The notes: a model not told the origin generated them from the sequence alone. Counted from the first letter of the stretch, positions 26,424-35,379 are shown. The stretch is DNA of 64,000 bases from Leucobacter allii (GCF_022919155.1 NZ_CP095045.1:372001-436000), one strand, 5' to 3'. Made by a program: numbers and translations.

Positions 26424-27557
26424 ATGACGATGACCACTCTGAAGAATCCGAGGATGCGCCGGGGGCTCGGCCTCCTCGCCGGAACCGCGGCGCTCGCGCT
26501 CGCGCTCGTCGGGTGCAGCGGCGGCGACGACGCGGAGCCCGTGCCTGAACGCGATCTCGGTACGCCCGTCGCGGGCGAGATCGAGGAGGGCGCGCTCGCC
26601 GGCGCGAGCCTCACCTTCGCCGGCTCCGGCGGCGTCTTCCAGGACGGGCAGACCGAGGCGCTGTGGGATCCGTTCGCCGAGGCCTCCGGCGCCGCCTTCA
26701 CGCAGGACGCGTTCGATGCGGGCAAGCTCAAGGCGATGGTCGACGCGGGCAACGTGAGCTGGGACATCGTCAACACGACCCAGTTCGACACGGCGCGCGG
26801 CTGCGGCACCCTCTACGAGGAGTACGACTACGACCAGATCGACACCTCGAAGATCCCCGAGGGGACGATCACCGACAAGTGCATGGTGCCGCAGATCCTC
26901 TACGGCCTCGTCGTGGTCTACAACACCGACGCCTTCGGCGACGACCCGCCGACGAGCGCCGCCGACTTCTTCGACACCGAGAAGTACCCGGGCAAGCGGA
27001 CCGTGAGCCAGTCGACCTACGTCGACCCGCAGACCGTCGAGTTCGCCCTGACCGCTCAGGGCAAGGACGTCGCCGAGCTCTCGGTGGACGACATCGAGGG
27101 TGCCTTCGACATGTATCGCGGCCTCGGGGACGACGTGATCGGCTGGACGACCGGCGCGCAGGCCCAGCAGCAGCTCGAGGCCGGCGAGGCCGTCATGGGC
27201 CTCGTCTGGTCCGGGCGGGGCTACGGCGCAGCGGCCGCGGGCGCGCCGGTGGCACCCATGTGGGACGAGTGGATGATCATGGTCGACTCGAACGGCATTC
27301 CGAAGGGCGTGAAGGACAAGCAGGCCGCCTTCGCGGCCGTCAACTACTCCCTCGGCGCCGAGCAGCAGGCGAAGATGACGGAGCTCACCTCGTACGGCGG
27401 GGTGAACGTCGACGCCGAGCCGGAGATGGACGAGCTGCTCACGGAGTGGATGACGACCGAGCACCTGGACACCGGCATCTCCCCGAACGTCGACTTCTGG
27501 GTCGAGAACTACGATGCGCTCGCCGCGGCCTGGGCCGGCTGGGCGACCGGGAGCTGA
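26424..27557 (+). CDS. Pot-type ABC transporter substrate-binding lipoprotein (system 1)
   Basis: A 377-residue PotD-family binding lipoprotein. Signal GLGLLAGTAALALALVGC places the lipidated cysteine near residue 32. The mature sequence has SWDIVNTTQFDTARGCGTLYEEYDYDQID, a PQILYGLVVVYNTDAF hinge and FDTEKYPGKRTV, as in spermidine/putrescine-type receptors. ATG 26424 follows GAGGTGAGGG; ATG 26430 is an alternative. First gene of a four-gene operon, divergent from an amine oxidase. The exact ligand (putrescine, spermidine or another amine) is not decided by the sequence. Confidence 0.9.
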   Translation: MTMTTLKNPRMRRGLGLLAGTAALALALVGCSGGDDAEPVPERDLGTPVAGEIEEGALAGASLTFAGSGGVFQDGQTEALWDPFAEASGAAFTQDAFDAGKLKAMVDAGNVSWDIVNTTQFDTARGCGTLYEEYDYDQIDTSKIPEGTITDKCMVPQILYGLVVVYNTDAFGDDPPTSAADFFDTEKYPGKRTVSQSTYVDPQTVEFALTAQGKDVAELSVDDIEGAFDMYRGLGDDVIGWTTGAQAQQQLEAGEAVMGLVWSGRGYGAAAAGAPVAPMWDEWMIMVDSNGIPKGVKDKQAAFAAVNYSLGAEQQAKMTELTSYGGVNVDAEPEMDELLTEWMTTEHLDTGISPNVDFWVENYDALAAAWAGWATGS

Positions 27558-27561
27558 TCCG

Positions 27562-28455
27562 GTGAGCGAGGGATCCGTCACGGAGGCGATCGCGGTCGCC
27601 GGTGCCGGGCGGCGGAGGCGGGCGCCGGAGAACTGGCGTCCGCTGCTGCTGCTCGTGCCGGCGTTCGTGCTGGTGTCGCTCTTCTTCCTGGCGCCGCTGA
27701 TCGACGTCTTCGTGCGTTCGGTCACGGACCCGCAGCCCGGACTGCAGAACTACGCGTGGCTCGTGTCGACCGAGGCGAACATCGCGGTGGTGCTGCGCAC
27801 CTTCGGCACGGCGATCGCGGTGACCGCGGTGTGCCTGCTGCTCGCCTATCCGTACGCGTACCTCATGACGATCGTGTCGGACCGGACCCGGAATCTGATG
27901 CAGCTGTTCATCATGATGCCGCTGTGGACCTCGATCCTGGTCCGCACGCTCGCGTGGATGGTGCTGCTGCAGGACACGGGTCCGATCAACGGGCTGCTCG
28001 CGGCGTGGTTCGGGATCGGCCCGGTCCCGCTGATCCGCACGACGTTCGGGGTCGCGCTCGGCATGAGCCAGGTGCTGCTGCCGTTCATGGTGCTGCCGCT
28101 GTACTCGTCGATGGCGAAGATCGACAAGCGCCTGCTGCCCGCGGCGTCGAACCTCGGGGCGAACCCGGTGACCGCGTTCTTCACGGTGTACCTGCCGCTG
28201 TCGCGTCCGGGGATCTTCTCGGGAGGCGTGACGGTGTTCATCCTGGGGCTCGGGTTCTACATCATCCCGGCGCTCCTGGGCTCCTCGAAGGAGACGATGA
28301 TCTCGGCGCTGATCCAGCAGCAGATCAGCGTGTTCCTGATGTGGGGGCAGGGCACGGCGCTGGGCGTGTTCCTGCTGCTGTGCACGATCCTGATCCTCGT
28401 GGTCGTGTCGCGCGTCAACAAGCAGGGCAGCCTGTTCCCGGGGGTGGAGCGATGA
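27562..28455 (+). CDS. Pot-type ABC transporter permease (PotB-like, system 1)
   Basis: A 297-residue inner-membrane permease with six helices. The first is LLLLVPAFVLVSLFFLAPLID; the cytoplasmic EAA-type loop is AASNLGANPVTAFFTVYLPLSRPGI. GTG 27562 is 4 bases after the stop of the binding-protein gene. Its 3' end overlaps the next permease by 4 bp (ATGA). With that partner it forms the membrane channel. Confidence 0.9.
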   Translation: MSEGSVTEAIAVAGAGRRRRAPENWRPLLLLVPAFVLVSLFFLAPLIDVFVRSVTDPQPGLQNYAWLVSTEANIAVVLRTFGTAIAVTAVCLLLAYPYAYLMTIVSDRTRNLMQLFIMMPLWTSILVRTLAWMVLLQDTGPINGLLAAWFGIGPVPLIRTTFGVALGMSQVLLPFMVLPLYSSMAKIDKRLLPAASNLGANPVTAFFTVYLPLSRPGIFSGGVTVFILGLGFYIIPALLGSSKETMISALIQQQISVFLMWGQGTALGVFLLLCTILILVVVSRVNKQGSLFPGVER

Positions 28456-29234
28456 CGAAGCGCCTGCTGGGAGTGTTCTCGGCGCTCATCGTGGTGTGGC
28501 TGATCGTGCCCACGCTCGTGATCGTCCCGATGTCGTTCAACTCGGCCCCGTCGTTCAACTTCCCGCCGCAGGGGTTCTCGACGCAGTGGTACGAGAACTT
28601 CTTCACGGACGCGTCGTGGCTGCGCGCCCTGTTCTCGTCGCTGCAGGTGGCGGTGCTCACGATGCTCGTGGCGACCACGGTGGGGGTGCTCGCGTCCCTC
28701 GGGCTCGCGAAGCTCCGCTTCCGGGGCAAGGGGCTCATGGAGGGGTACTTCCTGCTGCCGCTGATCGTGCCGGGCATCGTGCTCGCGGTGGGACTGTACT
28801 CGCTGTTCCTGCGGCTGGATCTGCTGGGCACGCTGCCCGGCTTCGTGCTCGCGCACACGATCGTGTCGATGCCGCTCGTGATCACGAACGTCATGGCGTC
28901 GCTGCAGGGCCTCGATCCGCGCCTCGAGCAGGCGTCGGCGAGCCTCGGCGCCGGGCGGGTGCGGACCTTCTTCTCGATCACGCTGCCGCTCATCGCCCCC
29001 GGGGTGACGGCGGGCGCCCTGTTCGCCTTCGTGACGTCGTTCGACGAGGTCGTGCTGTCCCTGTTCATCCAATCCCCCTCCCTGCAGACGCTGCCCGTGA
29101 AGATCTTCAACAGCGTCACCCAGACCAATGATCCGACGGTGGCGGCCGTCGCGGTGATCACGATGCTCACCTCGGTGGTCGTGATGCTCATCGCCCAGTT
29201 CGCCACGCGCAAGAGAAAGCGACCGGTAGCGTGA
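28452..29234 (+). CDS. Pot-type ABC transporter permease (PotC-like, system 1)
   Basis: A 260-residue second permease. It opens with a membrane helix (LIVVWLIVPTLVIVPMSF) and the PotC-typical FNFPPQGFSTQWYENFF, and carries the ATPase-contact loop QASASLGAGRVRTFFSITLPLIAPG. Start and stop codons overlap both neighbours by 4 bp, so stoichiometric translation is likely. Confidence 0.9.
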   Translation: MTKRLLGVFSALIVVWLIVPTLVIVPMSFNSAPSFNFPPQGFSTQWYENFFTDASWLRALFSSLQVAVLTMLVATTVGVLASLGLAKLRFRGKGLMEGYFLLPLIVPGIVLAVGLYSLFLRLDLLGTLPGFVLAHTIVSMPLVITNVMASLQGLDPRLEQASASLGAGRVRTFFSITLPLIAPGVTAGALFAFVTSFDEVVLSLFIQSPSLQTLPVKIFNSVTQTNDPTVAAVAVITMLTSVVVMLIAQFATRKRKRPVA

Positions 29235-30418
29235 ACGCTATGACTCATGACGACATCCCCGTTCCCGCGGGCGGCGCGCCGTCGCCCGGCGCGCCGCCCG
29301 CGGGCCCCCTGCCCGGCGGCGCCGGGGAGGCGGGGATCAGCCTGCAGCAGGTGACCAAGCGGTACGGGGATCAGGCCGTGGTCGACCGGGTGGATCTCAC
29401 GATCGAGCCGGGCGAGTTCATGACCTTCCTCGGGCCGTCGGGATCGGGCAAGACGACGACGCTGAACATGATCGCGGGCTTCACGGGGGTGTCCGAGGGG
29501 GAGCTGCGCATCTACGGCAAGCCGGTCGCCAAACTTCCGCCGCACAAGCGGGAGATCGGCATGGTGTTCCAGAACTACGCCCTGTTCCCGCACAAGACCG
29601 TCGCGGAGAACATCGCGTACCCCTTGCAGCGGCGGAGGATCGCGAAGGACGAGCAGCGGCGCATGGTCGCGGACGCGCTGGGCATGGTGCGGATGGGGGA
29701 GTACGGGGATCGGTATCCGTCGGAGCTCTCGGGGGGCCAGCAGCAGCGCGTCGCGCTGGCGCGGGCGCTCGTCTACGAGCCGAGGGTGCTGCTGATGGAT
29801 GAGCCGCTGGGCGCGCTCGACAAGAAGCTGCGGGAGTGGCTGCAGACCGAGATCAAGCGCATCCACCGGGAGGTGGGGTCGACGTTCGTGTACGTCACCC
29901 ACGATCAGGAGGAGGCGCTGTCGATGTCGGACCGGATCGCGGTGTTCAACAACGGCCGGATCGAGCAGGTCGGGACCGCGGAGGATCTCTACGAGGCGCC
30001 GCAGACCCTGTTCGTGGGCCGGTTCCTGGGCGAATCGACGGTGCTCCTCGGGCGGGGCGCGCCGGACGGGGAGCGGCGCACGGCCGTCGACGTCGCCGGG
30101 CACCGGATCGTCGCCGACGGACAGCTGCCGCACGACGACCTCGCGATCCTCATCCGCCCGGAGAACCTGCGCCTCGAAGCCGCCGGTGCGGCGCCGACGG
30201 CCGAGCGCAACGCGATCCCGGTCACGATCCTCGACGTGACCTATCTCGGCGCGTCCCGGCGCTACGCCGTGCGGCTCCCCGACGGCACCGAGGGCGCGGT
30301 GCGGCTCGGTCAGGAGGCGCGCATCCACAACCTCGGCGACGAGGTCGCGATGACCTGGGAGGTCGCCGCGGGCGTGCTCCTCGTGAACACGGGCGAGGCG
30401 GGCGAATCCGCGACGTGA
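29231..30418 (+). CDS. Pot-type ABC transporter ATP-binding protein (PotA-like, system 1)
   Basis: A 395-residue ATPase powering the transporter. Walker A GPSGSGKTTT (about 66-75), Q-loop MVFQNYALFPH, signature [15 protein letters not shown], Walker B VLLMDEPLGALD, switch His in [11 protein letters not shown] and a C-terminal TOBE domain are intact. A Gly/Pro/Ala-rich 30-residue N-terminal extension precedes the domain. GTG 29231 overlaps the upstream stop; ATG 29240 is possible. A bidirectional hairpin follows the gene. Confidence 0.92.
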   Translation: MNAMTHDDIPVPAGGAPSPGAPPAGPLPGGAGEAGISLQQVTKRYGDQAVVDRVDLTIEPGEFMTFLGPSGSGKTTTLNMIAGFTGVSEGELRIYGKPVAKLPPHKREIGMVFQNYALFPHKTVAENIAYPLQRRRIAKDEQRRMVADALGMVRMGEYGDRYPSELSGGQQQRVALARALVYEPRVLLMDEPLGALDKKLREWLQTEIKRIHREVGSTFVYVTHDQEEALSMSDRIAVFNNGRIEQVGTAEDLYEAPQTLFVGRFLGESTVLLGRGAPDGERRTAVDVAGHRIVADGQLPHDDLAILIRPENLRLEAAGAAPTAERNAIPVTILDVTYLGASRRYAVRLPDGTEGAVRLGQEARIHNLGDEVAMTWEVAAGVLLVNTGEAGESAT

Positions 30419-30421
30419 GCG

Positions 30422-30448
30422 GTGCGGGGCGCCGCGGGCGCCCCGCAC
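30422..30448. terminator. Bidirectional terminator hairpin between ABC operon 1 and MFS gene
   Basis: GTGCGGGGCGC (30422-30432) and GCGCCCCGCAC (30438-30448) form a perfect 11-bp stem with a 5-base loop, between two convergent genes (stops at 30418 and 30452). No U-tract is present. Confidence 0.65.
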
Positions 30449-30451
30449 GGC

Positions 30452-31804
30452 TCAGGCCTCGATGTCGACGTCCTTCGTCTCCTTCGTGAGGAGCAGGGAG
30501 ACGAAGGTGACGAGCGCCGCCGCCGTGAGGTAGAGCCCCACGAGCAGGGGGCTGCCGTCCACGAGCCCCCACAGCCAGACGGCGATGATGGGGGCGAGCG
30601 CGGCGCCGAGGATCGACGACACGTTGTAGGCGACCGCCGAACCGGTGTAGCGCACGTTCGTCGGGAACATCTCCGGCAGGAAGGCGCCCATCGGGCCGAA
30701 GGTGAGACCCATGAGGGTGAAGCCGAGCGCGAGGAAGAACATCACCATCGGGGTGCTGCCGCCGCCGAGCATCGGCACGAACAGCAGGCCGAAGAGCGCG
30801 ATGCCCGCGGTCACGACGAGCAGCGTCCTGCGGCGTCCGAAGCGATCCGCGAGCGGGCCGGAGACGAGGGTGAAGATGCCGAAGAAGACGACCCCGAAGA
30901 CGAGCATGAGGATGAAGGAGTTGTACGCGTAGCCGGCGCCGGGCACCTCGGCATCGGTGGGCCGCGTGCCGTAGGTGAGCGTGTACGAGGTCATCAGATA
31001 GAAGAGCACGTACGTCGCGAGCATCGCGAAGGTGCCGAGGATGAGGCCCTTCCAATGGAAGCGGAAGGCCACGGCGAGCGGCATGCGCGTCACCCCGCCC
31101 GTCTGCTTCGCGCGCTCGAACGCCTGCGACTCGACGAGCTTGAGTCGCACCCAGAGGCCGACGATCACCATGACCGCGGAGAACAGGAACGGGATGCGCC
31201 AGCCCCACTCGAGGAAGGCCGCGGAGGGCTGCCCGGGGGTCGCGGGGTCGGCGAGCGCGATGTTGATGACGTAGAACAGCATGTTCGCGATGATGAAGCC
31301 GATGGGGGCGCCCAGCTGCGGGAAGGTGCCGTACCAGGCGCGCTTGTCCTCCGGGGCGTTCTCGGTGGCGACGAGCGCGGCGCCCGACCATTCGCCGCCG
31401 AGCGCGAAGCCCTGGGCGAGGCGCATGACGAGCAGGAGCACGGCGGCCCAGGCGCCCACCTGGGCGTGCGTGGGGAGCACGCCGATGAGGAACGTGGCGA
31501 CGCCCATGGTCAGCAGCGAGGCGACGAGCGTGGCCTTGCGGCCCATCCGATCGCCGAGGTGCCCGAAGAAGATCGCGCCGACGGGGCGGGCGAGCATCGC
31601 GGCGCCGAAGGTGGCGAAGGACGCGAGGAGCGCGGTCGTCTCGTTGCCGGTCGGGAAGAAGAGATGCGGGAAGACGAGGACCGCGGCCGTCGCGTAGACG
31701 TAGAAGTCGTAGAACTCGATGGTGGTGCCGACGAGGCTCGCGAGGATCACGCGAGCGGGCGAGTTGCGCGGCTGGGTCGTCGGGGCTGCTGGGGTGGCTG
31801 ACAC
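30452..31804 (-). CDS. MFS transporter, metabolite:H+ symporter (MHS) family
   Basis: A 450-residue twelve-helix importer. The family pattern VILASLVGTTIEFYDFYVYATAAVLVFP opens the first helix, and FGHLGDRMGRKATLV is the MFS loop 2-3 motif; GPLADRFGRRRTLL is its counterpart in the second half. MHS members usually carry carboxylates, betaines or osmolytes. GTG 31804 is chosen because it lies just before the first conserved residues, but its ribosome binding site is poor; the frame is open to an ATG at 31930 (492 residues). It sits between the two Pot-type ABC operons, pointing to amine or amine-derived substrate uptake. Confidence 0.87.
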   Translation of the reverse strand: MSATPAAPTTQPRNSPARVILASLVGTTIEFYDFYVYATAAVLVFPHLFFPTGNETTALLASFATFGAAMLARPVGAIFFGHLGDRMGRKATLVASLLTMGVATFLIGVLPTHAQVGAWAAVLLLVMRLAQGFALGGEWSGAALVATENAPEDKRAWYGTFPQLGAPIGFIIANMLFYVINIALADPATPGQPSAAFLEWGWRIPFLFSAVMVIVGLWVRLKLVESQAFERAKQTGGVTRMPLAVAFRFHWKGLILGTFAMLATYVLFYLMTSYTLTYGTRPTDAEVPGAGYAYNSFILMLVFGVVFFGIFTLVSGPLADRFGRRRTLLVVTAGIALFGLLFVPMLGGGSTPMVMFFLALGFTLMGLTFGPMGAFLPEMFPTNVRYTGSAVAYNVSSILGAALAPIIAVWLWGLVDGSPLLVGLYLTAAALVTFVSLLLTKETKDVDIEA

Positions 31805-31993
31805 GGGGAGGGCTTTCGGATCGCGGGGGGCGCGTGCAGCTAAGTCGAGGTCGGGCTCAGTGCGCGACTTCGGGCGTGCCCGCTTGTGGCGGAACGCAGC
31901 CATGATACGCCGGTTCGGCGCGGAATTCACCCCGGCGGCCGGTGCCCCGGGCCGTGCGGGCCGGATCCGGGTCCGGACCCGGGCCCGCTCGGA

Positions 31994-33244
31994 CTACCGG
32001 CCGACGACCAGGATCTCGTGCGGCAGCTTCGAGAGCAGGCTCGTGCGCTCCTCCTCGATCACGAAGGTGTCGAGCAGGCCGATCCCGCACATGCTCTCGA
32101 AGTTCGCGACGGTACCGGCCTCGAACACCCGGTCGTCGTCCTCCCCGCCGACGACCGTGAACTTCCACTCGCCGACCCAGTCGGGCGGGAAGGCGATGCC
32201 CATCTCGTAGCCGCCGATCCAGACGCTCGAGTTCAGCTCGAAGACGCCGGCGTCGCGGTAGTAGGCGTAGAGCTCCGCGTTGACGTCGCCGATCCGCACG
32301 CCGGGCCGCGCGCGCTCGGTGAGGATCTCGAAGCCCCCGGTGAGCACGCGCATGAGCTCGACGGCGCCGCGCGGCGGCTCGCGGAACGCGTAGAGCTGCG
32401 AGCGGTTCGCGTGGTAGCGCTTGAAGACCCCGCAGGGGTCGACGTCGAGGAAGTCGTCCTCGGTGATGACGCGGTGCCCGGAGATCTCGTGGTACACCCC
32501 GAGGGCGGCGAGTCCGACGAAGGCGACCTGGTGCAGTCCGGCGGGCTCGCCGCCGGCCGCCGACAGTCCGCGGATGAGCTCGCCGTGGGCCTCGAGCTCC
32601 GTCATGCCCGGCCGGAGCACGCTCGCGAGGTGGAGGAGCCCGGCGTCGCAGATCTCCGCCGCCCGCTTGACGGCCTCGAGCTCGGCGGGGGACTTCACGA
32701 GGCGGACGCGGCGAGAGGTGAGGGTCGCGTCGACGACGCGCCCGCCCGCGGTCATGAGGGCGCCCTCGACCATGCGGGACACCGCGGGGTTCGGGATCGC
32801 CGAGAACAGCTCCAGCCCGACGGTGGCGCCCGCCACCCAGCCGGCCGCCGAGATCTCCTTGACGATGAAGCCGAGCATGCCGTCGCGCTCGTACCGGGGG
32901 AGCAGCCGCACGTCGCGCGCCACCGAGGTGCGCCGGATCATCTCGGCGTGCTCGATGCCCTCGAACAGGATGTACCCCGCGTCGACCCGCACCACGGTGC
33001 AGGTGAGCGGGCGCCAGTCCCGCGGGCCGTTGGCCTTGTACCAGCGCAGCGCGAGCCCGTGCAGCCAGTTCTGCGCCTCGGGCGAGGAGAGCACGAGCGT
33101 ATCGATCCCGTCCTCGGCCATGGCGCGCTGCAGGCGCGCGAGCCGCGAGGCGTACTCCTCCTCGCTGAACGCGATGTGCGGGTCCGTGCCCGTGATCCGT
33201 TCCTGCTGCTCGTGAATGAACCGTGTGATCGTCGAATCGAGCAT
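31994..33244 (-). CDS. M24-family (creatinase/prolidase-like) hydrolase with a degenerate metal site
   Basis: A 416-residue pita-bread-fold hydrolase. The N-terminal creatinase domain has RLQRAMAEDGIDTLVLSSPEAQNWLHG; the catalytic domain has RRVRLVKSPAELEAVKRAAEICDAG, FLDVDPCGVFKRYHANRSQLYAF, and GGYEMGIAFPPDWVGEWKF. Metal prolidases have Asp-x10-Asp, a GHG histidine and two glutamates; here the second Asp is Asn (HANRSQ) and GHG is GGYEMG. The GY-x2-G-x3-PPDW form is what I associate with creatinase/ectoine-hydrolase-type members, which cleave C-N bonds of small molecules. ATG 33244 follows AGAGG; GTG 33250 is possible. A shared operator links it to the TetR gene and the divergent transporter. 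Confidence 0.82.
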   Translation of the reverse strand: MLDSTITRFIHEQQERITGTDPHIAFSEEEYASRLARLQRAMAEDGIDTLVLSSPEAQNWLHGLALRWYKANGPRDWRPLTCTVVRVDAGYILFEGIEHAEMIRRTSVARDVRLLPRYERDGMLGFIVKEISAAGWVAGATVGLELFSAIPNPAVSRMVEGALMTAGGRVVDATLTSRRVRLVKSPAELEAVKRAAEICDAGLLHLASVLRPGMTELEAHGELIRGLSAAGGEPAGLHQVAFVGLAALGVYHEISGHRVITEDDFLDVDPCGVFKRYHANRSQLYAFREPPRGAVELMRVLTGGFEILTERARPGVRIGDVNAELYAYYRDAGVFELNSSVWIGGYEMGIAFPPDWVGEWKFTVVGGEDDDRVFEAGTVANFESMCGIGLLDTFVIEEERTSLLSKLPHEILVVGR

Positions 33245-33316
33245 GCTCACCTCTGCGTGTCTCCGTCGGGTGTGGGGTGCGCCCGTCGGACCGGCCGACG
33301 CTGGCGCGATTGTGAT

Positions 33317-33330
33317 AATAACATATTATT
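33317..33330. promoter_or_regulatory. TetR operator candidate, site 1 (upstream of the M24 gene)
   Basis: AATAACATATTATT is an inverted repeat (AATAA-N4-TTATT), an AT island in GC-rich DNA, 73-86 bp before the M24 start. Read on the other strand it is AATAATATGTTATT, differing from site 2 (34222-34235) at only 2 of 14 positions. It probably overlaps the M24 promoter (TATTAT or TATGTT as -10 on the minus strand). Confidence 0.7.
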
Positions 33331-33385
33331 GCAGCCGGTCCCGCTGCTCCGGTCGCGCCCCGTCCGCGCGCGGTGGTACGGCGCC

Positions 33386-34126
33386 TCAGGCGGTCGGCGT
33401 GTCGAGCAGGGCCGCGGCGATGAGCTCCGGCGTGAGCGCGGGGGGATCCGAGAGGCGCCCGTCCCGTCCGCTCGCGGCGATCGCGGTCGCGGCGGTGTCG
33501 GCGTCGACGCCGAGCTGGGTCGTCACCCACTCGGTGAGGATGCCGAGCATCACCTCGGGCGCGAAGGCCCCGGGCTCGGCGAGCGTGCGGATCGAGAGGC
33601 CGTCCATCAGCGCGAGGATGCCGGTCGCGGTGCGGCGGGGGTCCGCTCCCGAGGGGAGGCGCCCCTCGGCGGAGAGGCGCCGCAGCGCGGCCTCGAGGGG
33701 GCGCGCCCAGAGCTCGTAGATCTGGGTGGCGAGTCCGCGGATGCGCTCGGATCGGCCCGACGCGGCCCAGAGCTCGCTCCAGAATCCCCAGCGCTCGGGG
33801 AAGGCGACGGTGCCGTAGACGTGCAGGCGGATCATGCCGTAGACGACCTCGAGGGGATCCTCGTCGCCGACGCGGTGCGCCCCCTCCCGGGAGATGACGC
33901 GCATCATGGCGCCGAAGGTCTCGTCGATGAGGTTCTCCCGCGTGTCGAAGTAGTGCTGGACGAGGCCGAGGCTCACCCCCGACTCGCGCGCGATGTCCTT
34001 GAGCTTCGCCGCGACGACGCCGTCTCGGGAGATGACGCGGATCGCGCCGTCCAGGATCTCGGCCCGCCTCCGCGTCGCCAGGTCGATGTCGGCGGCGTCG
34101 GTGCGGTGGTCGGCTGCGATGGTCAC
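33386..34126 (-). CDS. TetR-family transcriptional regulator
   Basis: A 246-residue repressor. The N-terminal helix-turn-helix (about 20-66) reads RRRAEILDGAIRVISRDGV, LKDIARESGVSLGLVQHYFDTRENL. The remaining helical domain (WGFWSELWAASGRSERIRGL, GILALMDGLSIRTL) resembles BetI/PsrA-like ligand-binding regions. GTG 34126 follows GGGAG. It lies between the M24 gene (same strand, downstream) and the second ABC operon (divergent). Matching palindromes before both target units make it the likely controller of both. Confidence 0.88.
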   Translation of the reverse strand: MTIAADHRTDAADIDLATRRRAEILDGAIRVISRDGVVAAKLKDIARESGVSLGLVQHYFDTRENLIDETFGAMMRVISREGAHRVGDEDPLEVVYGMIRLHVYGTVAFPERWGFWSELWAASGRSERIRGLATQIYELWARPLEAALRRLSAEGRLPSGADPRRTATGILALMDGLSIRTLAEPGAFAPEVMLGILTEWVTTQLGVDADTAATAIAASGRDGRLSDPPALTPELIAAALLDTPTA

Positions 34127-34209
34127 GCGGGCTCCCTCGGTGTCGTGCGCGTGCGGTCCGCGCGCCGGGCTCGGTGAGTCTTACCCTACGGTCGCGGGCG
34201 ACGCGCGGC

Positions 34210-34240
34210 TTGCGCGGTAACAATAATGCGTTATTATAAT
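34210..34240 (+). promoter_or_regulatory. Promoter of ABC operon 2 with TetR operator site 2
   Basis: A perfect TATAAT (34235-34240) is the -10 box; TTGCGC (34210-34215) is a weak -35 at 19 bp. The palindrome AATAATGCGTTATT (34222-34235) fills the spacer and touches the -10, so bound repressor would exclude RNA polymerase. Site 1 before the M24 gene has the same consensus AATAATNNGTTATT. Confidence 0.7.
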
Positions 34241-34277
34241 GTCCCATCAACGTGACGGACGAAGGAGTCGATCGAAG

Positions 34278-35336
34278 ATGCACCAGAGAACCTTGAGGCA
34301 GCTCCCCGCGGCGGGCCTCGCCGCAGCCGCCGTGCTCGCCCTCGCCGCCTGCTCCTCGGGCGCCGCCCCCGACGAGGGATCGGGGGACTCCCTCGTCTTC
34401 GCGAGCTACGGCAGCGCGTACCAGGACGCGCAGAACGAGGCGTTCCTCACCCCGTGGGCCGAGGAGAGCGGGGCGAGCGTCCAGAACGACGGCCCCACCT
34501 CCTACCCGAAGATCCAGCAGATGGTCGAGTCGGGCAACGCGATCTGGGACGTGGCGGACACGGAGCCGTACTTCCCGGTGGCCAACTGCGGCACGCTCGT
34601 CGAGGAGCTGGACTTCACGAACATCGACACCTCGAACTTCCCCGAGGGCACGTGGTCGGACTGCTCGATCCCGATCGCCCAGTACTCGACCATGCTCATC
34701 TACAACACCGACACCTACAGCGGGGACGTCCCCGCCACCCCCGCGGACTTCTTCGACCTGGAGCGGTTCCCCGGCACTCGGGTCGTGCCCAACTGGGCCG
34801 GCGCGGGAGCGCTCGAATTCGCGCTGCTCGCCGACGGAGTCGCGCCCGAGGACCTCTACCCCCTCGACACCGAGCGCGCGTACGCCAAGCTCGACACGAT
34901 CCGCGACTCGCTCACCTTCTGGGACACGAGCTCGGAATCGCAGCAGTCCATGGAGGACGGCGCCGCGGACATGTGGCTCGCCTGGTCGGGGCGCGGCTAC
35001 GAGGCCGAGAACAACGGCGCCGCGATCGCCCCCGTCTGGCAGGACAACCTCCTCTCGTGGGCGAGCCTCAGCATCATCAAGGGCAGCAAGAACGCCGAGA
35101 ACGCCCAGAGCTTCATCGAGTACGCCGCGACCGCCGAGCCGCAGGCGCGCTTCGCGGAGCTCCAGCCCTACTCGCCCGCCAACCTCGCCGCCGAGCCCGA
35201 GCTCAGCGAGCTCCAGGAGAAGTGGAACGTCGCCAAGGCCGAGGTCCAGGACCAGTCCGTCGTGACCGACGTCCAGTGGTGGGCCGACAACTCGGCGGAG
35301 GCCGAGGCCGAGTGGACCGCCTGGTCCACGAGCTGA
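34278..35336 (+). CDS. Pot-type ABC transporter substrate-binding lipoprotein (system 2)
   Basis: A 352-residue binding lipoprotein, paralogous to system 1 (shared ANCGTLVEELDFTNIDTSNFPEG versus RGCGTLYEEYDYDQIDTSKIPEG). The signal LAAAAVLALAAC gives a lipidated cysteine near residue 24. SLVFASYGSAYQDAQNEAFLTPWAEESG and YSTMLIYNTDTYSGDVP follow the PotD pattern. ATG 34278 is preferred over ATG 34239, which overlaps the -10 box; AAGGAG lies 10 bases upstream. First gene of the TetR-controlled operon. Confidence 0.9.
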   Translation: MHQRTLRQLPAAGLAAAAVLALAACSSGAAPDEGSGDSLVFASYGSAYQDAQNEAFLTPWAEESGASVQNDGPTSYPKIQQMVESGNAIWDVADTEPYFPVANCGTLVEELDFTNIDTSNFPEGTWSDCSIPIAQYSTMLIYNTDTYSGDVPATPADFFDLERFPGTRVVPNWAGAGALEFALLADGVAPEDLYPLDTERAYAKLDTIRDSLTFWDTSSESQQSMEDGAADMWLAWSGRGYEAENNGAAIAPVWQDNLLSWASLSIIKGSKNAENAQSFIEYAATAEPQARFAELQPYSPANLAAEPELSELQEKWNVAKAEVQDQSVVTDVQWWADNSAEAEAEWTAWSTS

Positions 35337-35343
35337 CCGCCCG

Positions 35344-35379
35344 GGCGGGGACCGGGCGGCCCGTCCGCCGGTCCCCGCC
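35344..35379 (+). terminator. Hairpin between binding-protein and permease genes
   Basis: GGCGGGGACCGG (35344-35355) and its exact complement (35368-35379) form a 12-bp stem 7 bases after the binding-protein stop. In such operons a hairpin here typically attenuates or protects the upstream mRNA, giving more binding protein than permease. System 1 has no such gap. Confidence 0.55.
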
